A DNA stretch of 64,000 nt, taken from assembly GCA_020852705.1 (NCBI GenBank), contig JADZAP010000001.1:62001-126000 (forward strand). The letters are read 5' to 3'. Under the pieces are notes generated by a model, which saw only the letters and a list, made by a program, of their open reading frames with translations, searched no databases and was not told where the DNA came from. Below are positions 8,048 to 18,265 of this stretch, piece by piece. The DNA comes from Ignavibacteria bacterium. GTDB taxonomy: Bacteria; Bacteroidota; Ignavibacteria; Tepidaquicellales; OLB5. Position 1 is the first letter of the stretch. Each line of letters opens with the position of its first letter. The translations under genes were made by a program, and so were the position numbers.

Positions 8048-8076
8048 CCCTCCCCTTCGGGGAGGGCTAGGGAGGG
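8048..8076. repeat. intergenic palindromic repeat, CCCTCCCC family
   Basis: Perfect eight-pair hairpin CCCTCCCC-TTC-GGGGAGGG, followed by CTAGGGAGGG, a further copy of the right arm. It has no T-run, so it is not an ordinary terminator, although it sits between two convergent genes. It resembles the CCCCTC...GAGGGG elements at 19004, 20492 and 32283 and is probably a dispersed repeat. Confidence 0.6.
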
Positions 8077-8079
8077 TTC

Positions 8080-9501
8080 TTACATCACCAAAATCTTCTC
8101 TTCGGTCATTTCAATAATTGAATAGCGTACTCCTTCGCGTGTATTACCTGAATCCTTTACTCCTCCATAGGGCATTGAGTCCATTCTGTATGCCGATACC
8201 TCATTTACTATTACACCTCCGGTGTTTAAATTATTATACGCATACATTATTGCCTTCATATCATTTGTAAATAACCCTCCTTGTAAGCCAAAGCGTGAAT
8301 CATTTACTTTTGCAACAGCATCTTCAAATTTTTCAAACTGTTCTATTGCTATAACCGGAGCAAAAACTTCAGCACATTTTACCTTTGAAGTATCGGGTGC
8401 ATCTTCAATCACAGTTGGCTCAAGGACTGCTGAATTTCGGTTTCCTCCACATAATATTTTGGCACCTGCTGATTCAGCTTCTTTAATCCAACTTTCTGCA
8501 CGTATTGCCTCATCTTCAGTTATCATTGGACCTGCTACTGTATTTTCTTCATAAGGGTCACCGTATTTTGTTCCTTTAGCCGCTTCAATCAACTTGGCTC
8601 TGAATTCATTGTAAACTTTACTGTGTACATAGACACGCTGAACAGAAATACAGCTTTGACCTGCCTGATAAAATCCGCCAACAGCAATTTTTGCAGCGGC
8701 TGCTGTTATATCTGCGTCAAGATTTACAATCACACCGGCATTACCGCCTAACTCAAGCGATACTTTTTGTTTTTCAGCTTTTCGCTTTAAACTCCAGCCA
8801 ACATCGCTTGAGCCGGTAAAACTTATATGTTTTATTCTGTTATCTGAAACTAACTTATCTATTTTACTTCCTGCAATCGGCAGTATATTAAGCGGAACAA
8901 AGTTTAATCCAATTGCTTTTGATTCATCATAAACTATTTTGCCAAGTGCCAACGCTGTAAGTATTGAGCTTGATGAGGGTTTTATCATAATTACATTGCC
9001 GCATGCAAGTGCGGGTGAAATTTTGTGTGCCGCTAGATTTACCGGAAAATTCCACGGAGTGATGCCAAGTACTAACCCAACCGGATACCTGCGTATAATA
9101 CCTGTTTTCCTTTCAGAACCGGGCAGCAAATCTAACGGAAGTACTTCACCGTATATGCGTGATGATTCCTCAGCACCAAGTCTGAATGTAAATATTGCCC
9201 GCTCAATTTCAATCAATGAAAATTTTATAGGCTTACCTGTTTCATCTGTAATAAGTTTTGCAAGTTCATTTTTTCTTATTTTAACTGCTTCAGATATCCT
9301 GCTTAAGAGTTCCTGTTTTTTATATAATGGCGTTAAGGCATATTCCTTTGAAATTGAAGTTAAATAATCTGCTGATTTATTAAATTCATTTTCATTTCCC
9401 ATATAAACCTCGCCCGCCTGCTTTTTTGTATAAGGATTAAAAAGGGTTTTTGTTTCATTTGTTGAAATGAACTCGTTACCAACTAATATTTTTTCTGCCA
9501 T
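8080..9501 (-). CDS. NAD(P)-dependent aldehyde dehydrogenase, 473 aa
   Basis: Oxidises an aldehyde to the acid with NAD(P)+. All key residues are present: Asn151 (PWNFP), Lys174 (MIKPSSS), the FTGSSDVG cofactor motif (228-235), the general-base Glu250 (LELGGN) and nucleophile Cys284 (GQSCIS). The length is typical. The overall style is closest to the lactaldehyde/succinate-semialdehyde/phosphorylating-independent group, but the substrate cannot be assigned. It is a cytoplasmic, single-gene unit. Its 3' end abuts the palindromic repeat at 8048-8076, which begins four bases after the stop on the minus strand. The start ATG has no strong Shine-Dalgarno. Confidence 0.93.
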   Translation of the reverse strand: MAEKILVGNEFISTNETKTLFNPYTKKQAGEVYMGNENEFNKSADYLTSISKEYALTPLYKKQELLSRISEAVKIRKNELAKLITDETGKPIKFSLIEIERAIFTFRLGAEESSRIYGEVLPLDLLPGSERKTGIIRRYPVGLVLGITPWNFPVNLAAHKISPALACGNVIMIKPSSSSILTALALGKIVYDESKAIGLNFVPLNILPIAGSKIDKLVSDNRIKHISFTGSSDVGWSLKRKAEKQKVSLELGGNAGVIVNLDADITAAAAKIAVGGFYQAGQSCISVQRVYVHSKVYNEFRAKLIEAAKGTKYGDPYEENTVAGPMITEDEAIRAESWIKEAESAGAKILCGGNRNSAVLEPTVIEDAPDTSKVKCAEVFAPVIAIEQFEKFEDAVAKVNDSRFGLQGGLFTNDMKAIMYAYNNLNTGGVIVNEVSAYRMDSMPYGGVKDSGNTREGVRYSIIEMTEEKILVM

Positions 9502-9584
9502 AATAATTGTTATTAATATTTTAAATTAATAAATTATTATAAGCTATAAAATGTAATTAGCAGGTTTAGTATCATTGAAAATAA

Positions 9585-9614
9585 AAAAGGAGATTGAATT
9601 TTCAATCTCCTTTT
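9585..9614 (-). terminator. intrinsic terminator
   Basis: A 14-pair stem AAAAGGAGATTGAA/TTCAATCTCCTTTT. It lies about 20 bases past the minus-strand HMA-like gene, with T-runs on both sides. It could also shield the aldehyde dehydrogenase gene from upstream read-through. Confidence 0.85.
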
Positions 9615-9635
9615 GTGAATTTTAAAATTTTAAAT

Positions 9636-10163
9636 TTAAAGCTCTTTAGAATCGTTTGATTTTTTCATTTTATCACCCGGGCATTTGCTTTTATCTTCGC
9701 ATCCGTTTTTGTTATTGCCTGATTTAACTCCGTCTTTATCACATCCGGATTTTGTTGAACAGTCATAACTGTTATCTTTTATGTATTTTGCAATTGCCTC
9801 TTCATTAGTTTCGCCTGCAGCATATTTTACTGTTACATTTGTCATTTTTGATACATTGCATGTTGAACTAAAGTTAACTTCCTTTACACCGGAAAATGAA
9901 AGCAAATTCTTTTGCAGATCCGATTTCATTTCTTCACAGCAGGCTTTATCTGTGGTGAATTCATAATTTGAATAATCTCCGCCTGCTTTAATGCTTTTTT
10001 TATTATCACAATCTTTTTTTACATTTGAAGTTTTCTCGGTGCATTCACTGCTGCAATTCTTGCCGTCTTTATCATTTGCTATTAAATATGACTGATTAAG
10101 ATACAGAAATGTAACTGCAAATATTACAACCAAAGCTGCTGCCGCAATTATTTTTTTATTCAT
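9636..10163 (-). CDS. secreted/anchored HMA-like Cys-rich protein, 175 aa
   Basis: An N-terminal hydrophobic segment (about 4-22) acts as signal peptide or anchor. Residues of about 66-135 have the length and hydrophobic pattern of a heavy-metal-associated ferredoxin-like domain: a strand ending at TTDKACCEEM, a helix, then LLSFSGVKEVNF, as in the GVxxVxV strand of HMA domains, and TNVTVKYAAG. The Cys pair sits where HMA domains put their metal ligands. Both flanks are Cys- and Lys-rich (CSSEC, CDKDG, CEDKSKCPGDK). A periplasmic metal-binding or detoxification role is likely but inferred. Alternative: a structural Cys-rich protein. It is a single-gene unit with a strong terminator. Confidence 0.7.
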   Translation of the reverse strand: MNKKIIAAAALVVIFAVTFLYLNQSYLIANDKDGKNCSSECTEKTSNVKKDCDNKKSIKAGGDYSNYEFTTDKACCEEMKSDLQKNLLSFSGVKEVNFSSTCNVSKMTNVTVKYAAGETNEEAIAKYIKDNSYDCSTKSGCDKDGVKSGNNKNGCEDKSKCPGDKMKKSNDSKEL

Positions 10164-10362
10164 GGTGCATCCCTATTATTTTTATTAAAATTAATTCAGC
10201 AAAGATATTAATTTTTTGCCGTTTATCCAAGTAAGTTAAAAATTTAAATTTCGTAAACTATAGTAAAACCAAATCTTAATCATACTATTTATATTCAATT
10301 ATAGCTATTTTTGTAAAGAAATATATGCAGCTGAAAAATATTGGGCAAAGGATTAAAAATTA

Positions 10363-11943
10363 ATGAAAGAATTAAAATTCAGAAAAGAAAAATTTGTTAC
10401 ATCCTCAGGTATTGAAATTCCCCCTTTCATTGAAAAAAATTCTGATGAATATAAATCAAAATTAAATAACCCGGGGCAGTATCCATATACTCGCGGTGTA
10501 CATGAACAAATGTATCGCAGCAGATTTTGGACTATGAGGCAATATGCAGGTTTTGGAAATGCCGAAGAATCTAACAAACGGTATAAATTCCTGCTTCAGC
10601 AGGGGACAACCGGTTTAAGCATTGCTTTTGATTTGCCAACACAAATCGGCTATGATAGCGACGAAGCAGCCGCAGATGGTGAAATTGGCAAAGTTGGCGT
10701 TGCAATTGATACTTTAAAAGATATGGAGATACTTTTTGAGGGAATTTCTCTTGAAAAAATAAGTACATCAATGACAATTAACTCAACAGCAGCTGTGTTG
10801 CTTTGTATGTACGTTGCGATTGCAAAAAAACAGGGTGCTGACCTTCAAAAAATTTCAGGTACAATTCAAAATGATGTACTAAAAGAATATATAGCTCGCG
10901 GAACATTTATCTATCCGCCAAAACACTCTATGAGACTTATTACCGATATTTTTGCATGGTGTAATAAAAATCTGCCTGCATGGAATACAATTTCAATTAG
11001 CGGTTACCATATCCGCGAAGCCGGAAGTAATGCTGTTCAGGAAGTTGCATTTACTTTGGCAAATGCAATTGCATACATTCAGTCTGCAATAAACGCCGGA
11101 CTTGATGTAGATGAATTTGCTTCAAGACTTTCATTTTTCTTTAATGGCCAGATAAACCTGCTTGAAGAAGTTGCAAAATACCGAGCAGCACGCAGAATTT
11201 ATGCTAAAATAATGAAAGAGCGTTTTAATGCAAAAAGCAGTAAAAGCATGATGCTCCGTTTTCACTGTCAAACTGCCGGTTCATCACTTACAGCACAGCA
11301 GGTTGAAAATAATGTTGTTAGAACAACCATTGAAGCTTTAGCAGCAGTGTTTGGCGGATGCCAGTCACTGCATACAAATTCTAAAGATGAAGCTCTTGCT
11401 TTGCCTACTGAAGATTCTGTTACTACCGCTTTAAGAACTCAGCAGGTTATTGCGTATGAAAGCGGAATTGCAGATACCGTTGATGCCTTTGCAGGTTCAT
11501 ATTATATTGAGTATCTTACAGATGAAATTGAAAAAGGCGTTTGGGAATATTTAAATAAAATTGAAGAATTGGGCGGGGCTGTTAAATGCATTGAACTTAA
11601 TTTTCAGCAGGATGAAATTGCAAACAGTGCTTATGAGTTTGAAAAAGAAATTGAATCGCAACAGCGCATTATTGTTGGTGTTAACAAATTTGCCGATGAA
11701 TCACAGCAGGAAAAAATTGAACTGCTGCATATAGATGAAGAAATTGGTAAAAAGCAGATTGAAAAACTAAAAGAAATTAAAGCTGCCAGAAATAATGATG
11801 AAGTTATAATAAACCTTACTGAATTAAAAAAAGCAGCTGAAGGCACCGATAACATGATTCCGTATATTCTTAAATGTGTTGAAAGTTACTGCTCAATTGG
11901 TGAGATTTCAAATACGCTCCGCACTGTTTGGGGCGAATATTAA
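10363..11943 (+). CDS. methylmalonyl-CoA mutase large (coenzyme A-binding) subunit
   Basis: Interconverts methylmalonyl-CoA and succinyl-CoA with adenosylcobalamin. At 526 residues it contains only the TIM-barrel domain; the B12-binding DxHxxG domain is missing and no small subunit gene is near, so its partner must be encoded elsewhere. By counting from the GYH motif, Tyr61 (RQYAGFG), Arg179 (ARGTFIYPP) and His216 (SGYH) match Tyr89, Arg207 and His244 of the Propionibacterium enzyme, and Met50, Arg54 and Thr57 match its CoA-tunnel residues. Isobutyryl-CoA mutases carry Phe and Gln in place of the Tyr and Arg, so methylmalonyl-CoA is the likely substrate. The next gene, 43 bases on, is an SDR. 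Confidence 0.93.
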   Translation: MKELKFRKEKFVTSSGIEIPPFIEKNSDEYKSKLNNPGQYPYTRGVHEQMYRSRFWTMRQYAGFGNAEESNKRYKFLLQQGTTGLSIAFDLPTQIGYDSDEAAADGEIGKVGVAIDTLKDMEILFEGISLEKISTSMTINSTAAVLLCMYVAIAKKQGADLQKISGTIQNDVLKEYIARGTFIYPPKHSMRLITDIFAWCNKNLPAWNTISISGYHIREAGSNAVQEVAFTLANAIAYIQSAINAGLDVDEFASRLSFFFNGQINLLEEVAKYRAARRIYAKIMKERFNAKSSKSMMLRFHCQTAGSSLTAQQVENNVVRTTIEALAAVFGGCQSLHTNSKDEALALPTEDSVTTALRTQQVIAYESGIADTVDAFAGSYYIEYLTDEIEKGVWEYLNKIEELGGAVKCIELNFQQDEIANSAYEFEKEIESQQRIIVGVNKFADESQQEKIELLHIDEEIGKKQIEKLKEIKAARNNDEVIINLTELKKAAEGTDNMIPYILKCVESYCSIGEISNTLRTVWGEY

Positions 11944-11986
11944 TGTAATACAATTTTAATCTGAAATTTAAATAAAAATATTTTTT

Positions 11987-12694
11987 ATGAATCGTGTCGT
12001 TTGGATAACAGGAGCTTCTACAGGTATTGGATTTGAGCTTGCAAAGGTATTTGCCAAATCCGGATATGTTATTGTTGCTACAGCTAGAAGGAAATCAAGG
12101 CTTGTTAGTCTTGTAAACGAAATACGCTTTGCCGGACATGAAGCTTATGCTTTTGTATGCGATATTCGCTCTGAACGGAGTATTGTAAGTACAAAAAAGA
12201 AGATTTTGGAAAAGTGCGGAACTATTGATATTCTTATCAATAATGCTGCTATAACTGCATTCAAATCATTTACTGATACCAAACCGGCTGAATTTGATGA
12301 TATAATAAAAACTAACCTTAGAGGCAGCTATCTTACAAGCAGATCAATTCTGCCTGTTTTTATCAAAAAAAAACGGGGGCATATTATAAATATTCTATCA
12401 GTAGCCGCCAAAACTGTTTTTAAAAACAGCTCTGCCTATGCTGCTTCTAAAGCGGGAATGCTTGCAATGTTTAATGTACTAAGGGCTGAATTGAGAAAAT
12501 ATAATATAAAAATTTCTAATGTAATGCCCGGGGCTACCGATACCCCAATGTGGAGCAGCACCACTCGCCAAAAAAATTCTTCCAGAATGATGACACCAAA
12601 AGAGATTGCAGAAATTGTTTTTACTATTGCAAACCAGCCCAAAAAGGTTGTTATTGAAGATATTGTGATCAAACCTGTTAAAGGTGATCTGTAA
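11987..12694 (+). CDS. short-chain dehydrogenase/reductase, 235 aa
   Basis: Classical SDR: TGASTGIG near residues 8-15, NNAA near 85, catalytic Ser in INILSVAAK, and YAASK (Tyr-x3-Lys) near 148-152. Arg after the second strand (TARRKSR) suggests NADPH use. It follows the mutase gene by 43 bases on the same strand with no terminator between, and precedes another SDR by about 115 bases, so the three may be co-transcribed. The two SDRs are clearly different in sequence, not a recent duplication. Substrate unknown. Confidence 0.88.
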   Translation: MNRVVWITGASTGIGFELAKVFAKSGYVIVATARRKSRLVSLVNEIRFAGHEAYAFVCDIRSERSIVSTKKKILEKCGTIDILINNAAITAFKSFTDTKPAEFDDIIKTNLRGSYLTSRSILPVFIKKKRGHIINILSVAAKTVFKNSSAYAASKAGMLAMFNVLRAELRKYNIKISNVMPGATDTPMWSSTTRQKNSSRMMTPKEIAEIVFTIANQPKKVVIEDIVIKPVKGDL

Positions 12695-12809
12695 TTTTTT
12701 AATATTATTATGATTTTGTTATTACTGTAAAACCCCGATTCTTTTTTTATAAATTTAACTTTATAAATCTGTTATATTACACAAGTTCAAATTAATATTT
12801 TAAATTTCT

Positions 12810-13535
12810 ATGAAACTTCAAAATAAAACAGCAATTATTACCGGTGCGGGTAAAGGTATTGGGAAAGCTGCAGCTGAGCTATTTCTTAAAGAAGGCGCAA
12901 AGGTTATTTTAAATTCGCGAAGCAAAACAGAGCTTGAGCAGATTATCAGCGAAAATAAAAATCTACGGGGAAATATAGCTGTAGTTCCAGGCGATATTTC
13001 CAAAGAAGATACCATAAATAAAGTTACTGATGAAGCCATTTCTAAATTTGGCGGAATAGATATTCTTGTTAATAATGCCGGCTTTGGTAAGTTCGGAAAT
13101 TTAGTTGATTCTAAAACAGAAGATTTTGATGCTGTTTTTAATACCAACGTTAAGGCATTATACATTATGACAAAAAAAGTTCTGCCTTACATGATAAAAC
13201 AAAAATCAGGTACAATAATCAATATTGCTTCTATTGCAGGAAAAGTTGGAATTGCATCAGGCAGTATATATTGCGCAAGCAAACATGCTGTTATGGGCTT
13301 AAGCAGAGCATTAATGCTGGAAGTAAGAAAGTATAATATCAGAGTAATTGCAATTTGCCCCGGCAGTGTTGCTACTGATTTTTTCAGACCTGAGTCTATG
13401 ACAGAAATTGGCTGGAAAAAGGAAACTGTTCTGCAGGCAAATGATATTGCGGAATCTATTCTTCTTGCAGCTTCGCTGCCGGAATCTGCAACAATAAGTG
13501 AAATTGAATTAAGACCTACAAACCCGAGTAAATAA
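12810..13535 (+). CDS. short-chain dehydrogenase, 3-oxoacyl-ACP reductase-like, 241 aa
   Basis: SDR with TGAGKGIG (residues 11-18), NNAG (88-91), catalytic Ser in NIASIAGK and YCASK (Tyr-x3-Lys, about 152-156). NSRSK after the second strand is compatible with NADPH. The TGAGKGIG/NNAG combination is usual for FabG-type 3-oxoacyl reductases, but many SDRs with other substrates share it, so FabG itself is not claimed. About 115 bases separate it from the preceding SDR gene. A ribosome binding site is not obvious. Confidence 0.88.
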   Translation: MKLQNKTAIITGAGKGIGKAAAELFLKEGAKVILNSRSKTELEQIISENKNLRGNIAVVPGDISKEDTINKVTDEAISKFGGIDILVNNAGFGKFGNLVDSKTEDFDAVFNTNVKALYIMTKKVLPYMIKQKSGTIINIASIAGKVGIASGSIYCASKHAVMGLSRALMLEVRKYNIRVIAICPGSVATDFFRPESMTEIGWKKETVLQANDIAESILLAASLPESATISEIELRPTNPSK

Positions 13536-13569
13536 AATCTGCATTTCCCTGAAAATTAAAACCCAAGAA

Positions 13570-13648
13570 AGTTATATTTAGTTATAGAATGTTTAAAAAA
13601 AAAGCCACTTGCATTCTATAACAATTAGTTATATATTAGTTATAGAAT
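13570..13648 (+). promoter_or_regulatory. repeated GTTATAGAAT operator-like sites
   Basis: Three copies of GTTATAGAAT lie just before the HTH-GHKL gene: forward at 13581-13590, inverted at 13613-13622 and forward at 13639-13648. The first two form an 11-base perfect inverted repeat (GTTATAGAATG/CATTCTATAAC). The forward copies sit within a longer direct repeat, AGTTATAT(A)TTAGTTATAGAAT, at 13570-13590 and 13627-13648. The last copy ends about 20 bases before the start codon, where a bound repressor would block transcription or translation. Autoregulation by the gene's own HTH is an inference. Confidence 0.5.
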
Positions 13649-13667
13649 AATTGAAAATAATTATAAA

Positions 13668-14717
13668 ATGCAATCTATAACTAAAAATAGCGATATTTCC
13701 TCCATAATTCTTAAATATGTTAGTGAAAAACAGATATTTAAGATTAAAGATATTGTAAAAGTTACAGGCCTATCGCAGCCATACATCAACAGAATTGTAA
13801 ATATACTCATCGAAAACGGTTTATTGGTAAAATCAGGCAATGGTAAAAATACAATTTACACTAAACCGGGATATAATTTATCTAAAGATACCGATAAAAT
13901 AAAACTGCGTTTTATTAATAAAGGTCTTTCAGAAAGTGATGTTCTTGAGGATATTAACAGAAGAACTTCAATTTTTAATTCTTCAAAAAAAAATGTTCAA
14001 TCAATAGCTGAATATGCTTTTAATGAAATGCTCAATAATGCAATTGAACACTCTAACGGAGAAAATATCACAATTTCCGCAGAAAGAGCAAACGGGATAA
14101 TTAGATTTGATATTACAGATAACGGTATAGGTATATTTAATAATCTTGCAAAAAAGTTTAAGCTGAAAAATGAAATCGAAGCAGTACAGGAGCTCTTAAA
14201 AGGCAAGAAAACAACATTTCCTGCGGCTCATTCCGGTGAAGGGATATTCTTCACTTCCAAAGCATCTGATACTTTTATTATTCAAAGCTCCGGTAAAAAA
14301 TTATTTGTAAATAATCTGATAAATGACTTAATCTTAACCAACTCAAAAGTGAACACAGGCACAAAAGTTACATTTACGTTATCTGAAAAATCAGTTAAAG
14401 AATTAAATAAAATATTTGATGAATATACTGATGAAGACTTTGAATTCAATAAAACTAAAATTCATGTAAAGCTATATAAGCATGGTACTGAATACCTTTC
14501 ACGCTCACAAGCCCGGAGAATATTAGCAGGGCTGGAGAAGTTTAAATTCATCTTACTTGATTTTAAGGATGTAATAGAAGCAGGGCAGGCATTTTCTGAT
14601 GAAATTTTCAGAGTATTTAAAAATTCCAACCCCGATAAAAAAATAGAATATATTAATGCAAATGATAATGTAGAATTTATGATAAAACGGGCATTAGCTA
14701 ATGATATTTGGAAATAA
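13668..14717 (+). CDS. HTH - GHKL ATPase - STAS-like (DUF4325) regulator, 349 aa
   Basis: Three parts in order. A winged-helix HTH (about 10-65; SQPYINRIVNILIENGLL is the recognition region). A GHKL/HATPase domain with N-box NEMLNNAIEHS (119-129), DNGIGI (151-156) and a GEG loop (190-192), resembling anti-sigma or histidine-kinase ATP domains but with no phospho-accepting His. A C-terminal STAS-like domain (about 260-345, LLDFKDVIEAGQAFSDEIFR) of the DUF4325 kind. It likely binds DNA and switches state with ATP, by analogy with SpoIIAB/SpoIIAA partner switching placed in one chain. It is coupled to the PLD gene: its stop lies five bases before that gene's likely start. Confidence 0.82.
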   Translation: MQSITKNSDISSIILKYVSEKQIFKIKDIVKVTGLSQPYINRIVNILIENGLLVKSGNGKNTIYTKPGYNLSKDTDKIKLRFINKGLSESDVLEDINRRTSIFNSSKKNVQSIAEYAFNEMLNNAIEHSNGENITISAERANGIIRFDITDNGIGIFNNLAKKFKLKNEIEAVQELLKGKKTTFPAAHSGEGIFFTSKASDTFIIQSSGKKLFVNNLINDLILTNSKVNTGTKVTFTLSEKSVKELNKIFDEYTDEDFEFNKTKIHVKLYKHGTEYLSRSQARRILAGLEKFKFILLDFKDVIEAGQAFSDEIFRVFKNSNPDKKIEYINANDNVEFMIKRALANDIWK

Positions 14718-14721
14718 TATT

Positions 14722-15927
14722 TTGAAAAAACTGATTTTTGTATTCGTACTGTTTTTTTTCACCTCCGTCTATTCACAAAATAGTATTGAACTTGTTGAAA
14801 GCATCCCAATAGAAACAACTCTTGATAACCCCGATATTAAAAATACGCAGGAAGTATGGCTTGAGATGATTAATTCAGCACAAAAAACCCTTGATATTGA
14901 ACAATTCTATATATCAAATGAAAAGGGTGAACCGCTTGATACAATTTTAAATGCAATTGTAGCAGCAGCAAAAAGGGGAGTAACAGTTAGAATAATCATT
15001 GATGCCGGTATGTACAAAACATATCCTGAAAGCGCAGATGAATTTGATAAATTTGATAACATTGAAGTCCGCGAAATTGATGTAAAAAGTCTCGCTGGCG
15101 GAATTCAGCATGCCAAATATTTTATTGTTGATAGTAAAGAAGTTTTTCTTGGCTCGCAGAATTTTGACTGGCGGGCACTTAATCATATTCATGAACTTGG
15201 CGTCAGAATTAAATCAGATATTTATATTCCATTCCAAAATATATTTGAACTTGATTGGAGATATGCCGGCAGTAAAGATAATGTAAAATGGATCTCTGAT
15301 ACTACTTCAATTTTAGCAGTAAATAAAAAACGATCTCAAATATTCTCTGATTTATTTGGTACAATTTATCCCAAAGCTGTATTTAGTCCGCATGGTTTTA
15401 TTATACAGAATATTTATTCAAATTGGGACCTTAATTCAATTTTAAAAATGATTTATGATGCTAAATCAGAAATTAACCTTCAGTTTCTTTCTTACAATCC
15501 CGTTACAAAAGATGGGTACTGGGAAGAAATTGATACAGCTCTTATCAATGCATCAAAAAGGGGAGTGAAGGTTAAGTTAATTGTTTCTGACTGGAACTTA
15601 GGCAAAACCGCTGTTGAACATTTTAAAGAACTTATCCATTTCCCCAATTTTGAGATAAAGTACACATCTATTCCTGATTATTCAGGCGGATACATTCCTT
15701 TTGCCCGGGTTGAGCATTGTAAATTTATATCAGCTGACTCCGTTTGCTGGATTGGCACTAGCAACATGAGTTATGATTATTTTTATGAATCACGTAATGC
15801 AGGTGTTGTTATTGAAAACGGCAAATTTACTCAAAGGGTAAGAGATATTTTTTACAAAAGCTGGAGAAGTGAATATGCTCACCGGATAGAACCTAATGGC
15901 GAATACATACCACGTAAGAGAAACTAA
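14722..15927 (+). CDS. secreted phospholipase D superfamily protein, PLD3/4-like
   Basis: Two HxKx4D catalytic motifs, His130/Lys132/Asp137 (HAKYFIVD) and about His332/Lys334/Asp339 (HCKFISAD), each followed by a GSxN/GTSN motif. The stretch GSQNFDWRAL...HELGV is the style of the PLD3/PLD4/poxvirus K4 family rather than of cardiolipin synthases. The signal peptide starts MKKLIFVFVLFFF and ends near TSVYSQ, so it acts outside the cytoplasm. The frame opens with an ATG at 14701, but the TTG at 14722 gives a proper signal peptide, with GGAA eight bases before it. Activity may be phosphodiesterase, transphosphatidylase or 5' exonuclease; not decidable here. Confidence 0.85.
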   Translation: MKKLIFVFVLFFFTSVYSQNSIELVESIPIETTLDNPDIKNTQEVWLEMINSAQKTLDIEQFYISNEKGEPLDTILNAIVAAAKRGVTVRIIIDAGMYKTYPESADEFDKFDNIEVREIDVKSLAGGIQHAKYFIVDSKEVFLGSQNFDWRALNHIHELGVRIKSDIYIPFQNIFELDWRYAGSKDNVKWISDTTSILAVNKKRSQIFSDLFGTIYPKAVFSPHGFIIQNIYSNWDLNSILKMIYDAKSEINLQFLSYNPVTKDGYWEEIDTALINASKRGVKVKLIVSDWNLGKTAVEHFKELIHFPNFEIKYTSIPDYSGGYIPFARVEHCKFISADSVCWIGTSNMSYDYFYESRNAGVVIENGKFTQRVRDIFYKSWRSEYAHRIEPNGEYIPRKRN

Positions 15928-16017
15928 ATATCTTTAAAGAATCCTGCTTTTATATTAAAGCCAAGCCCATGCTTTGATAAAAATTTGAATTTATTTATTT
16001 AATTAATTGTAAATTAA

Positions 16018-16043
16018 AAAGCCCCGAATTTCTTCGGGGCTTT
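16018..16043. terminator. bidirectional terminator (pld / groEL)
   Basis: AAAGCCCCGAA/TTCGGGGCTTT stem with a four-base loop, A-run on the left and T-run on the right. It lies between the convergent PLD and groEL genes and can serve both. Confidence 0.85.
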
Positions 16044-16090
16044 AATTGCTAATAGCTCATTACTAATTATTAATTGAATTACTAATTGAA

Positions 16091-17740
<1,650 letters not shown>

Positions 17741-17773
17741 TTATATCTCCTTTTACTATTTTATTTTTATTTA

Positions 17774-18061
17774 CTATCCTATCACAGCGTAAACATCGCT
17801 TTCGCGCATTATTAAATATTCTTCATCATTTACCTTAACTTCAGTGCCGCTGTATTTTCCGTAAAGTACATTATCACCGACTTTTAAATCCATTGCAACT
17901 TTTTTGCCTGTATCATCGGTTTTGCCATTGCCAACTGCTACAACTTTACCTTCCATTGGTTTTTCCTGTGCTGTATCAGGTAAAATTATACCGCCTTTGG
18001 TTTTTTCTTCAGGAGCTTTCGGTTTTACTATTACCCTGTCTCCAAGTGGTTTTAAATTCAT
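17774..18061 (-). CDS. groS: co-chaperonin GroES
   Basis: Heptameric lid of GroEL, 95 residues, the usual size. The mobile loop is [18 protein letters not shown] (about 18-35); [10 protein letters not shown] at the start and [11 protein letters not shown] near 67-77 are standard. A strong AGGAGG Shine-Dalgarno precedes the ATG. It is first in the groESL operon, with CIRCE about 55 bases upstream of the start codon, so heat-inducible repression by HrcA is expected; hrcA itself is not in this window. Confidence 0.98.
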   Translation of the reverse strand: MNLKPLGDRVIVKPKAPEEKTKGGIILPDTAQEKPMEGKVVAVGNGKTDDTGKKVAMDLKVGDNVLYGKYSGTEVKVNDEEYLIMRESDVYAVIG

Positions 18062-18115
18062 TATTAACCCTCCTAATTTATTGATATTTATATAATTATA
18101 ATTTTTAGAAATGTA

Positions 18116-18142
18116 TTAGCACTCAGATTATATGAGTGCTAA
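18116..18142 (-). promoter_or_regulatory. CIRCE operator (HrcA site)
   Basis: Exact match to the consensus: TTAGCACTC, nine bases, GAGTGCTAA. Its position upstream of groES implies repression by HrcA released on heat shock. Confidence 0.97.
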
Positions 18143-18169
18143 TATAATGTAATTAAATTTTTTAATCAA
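18141..18169 (-). promoter_or_regulatory. groESL promoter (-35 TTGATT, -10 TATATT)
   Basis: On the minus strand TTGATT (18169-18164) and TATATT (18146-18141) are 17 bases apart. The -10 box overlaps the upstream edge of CIRCE by two bases, so bound HrcA would cover the start point. The form is that of a vegetative sigma-70-type promoter. Confidence 0.6.
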
Positions 18170-18265
18170 TAGTTCCAATTTTACCTAAAAATCTGGTATT
18201 ATTGAATTACAAAATCAGCATTTTATGATTATATTTAAATAACCACACTAACAACTGGAGGTGGA

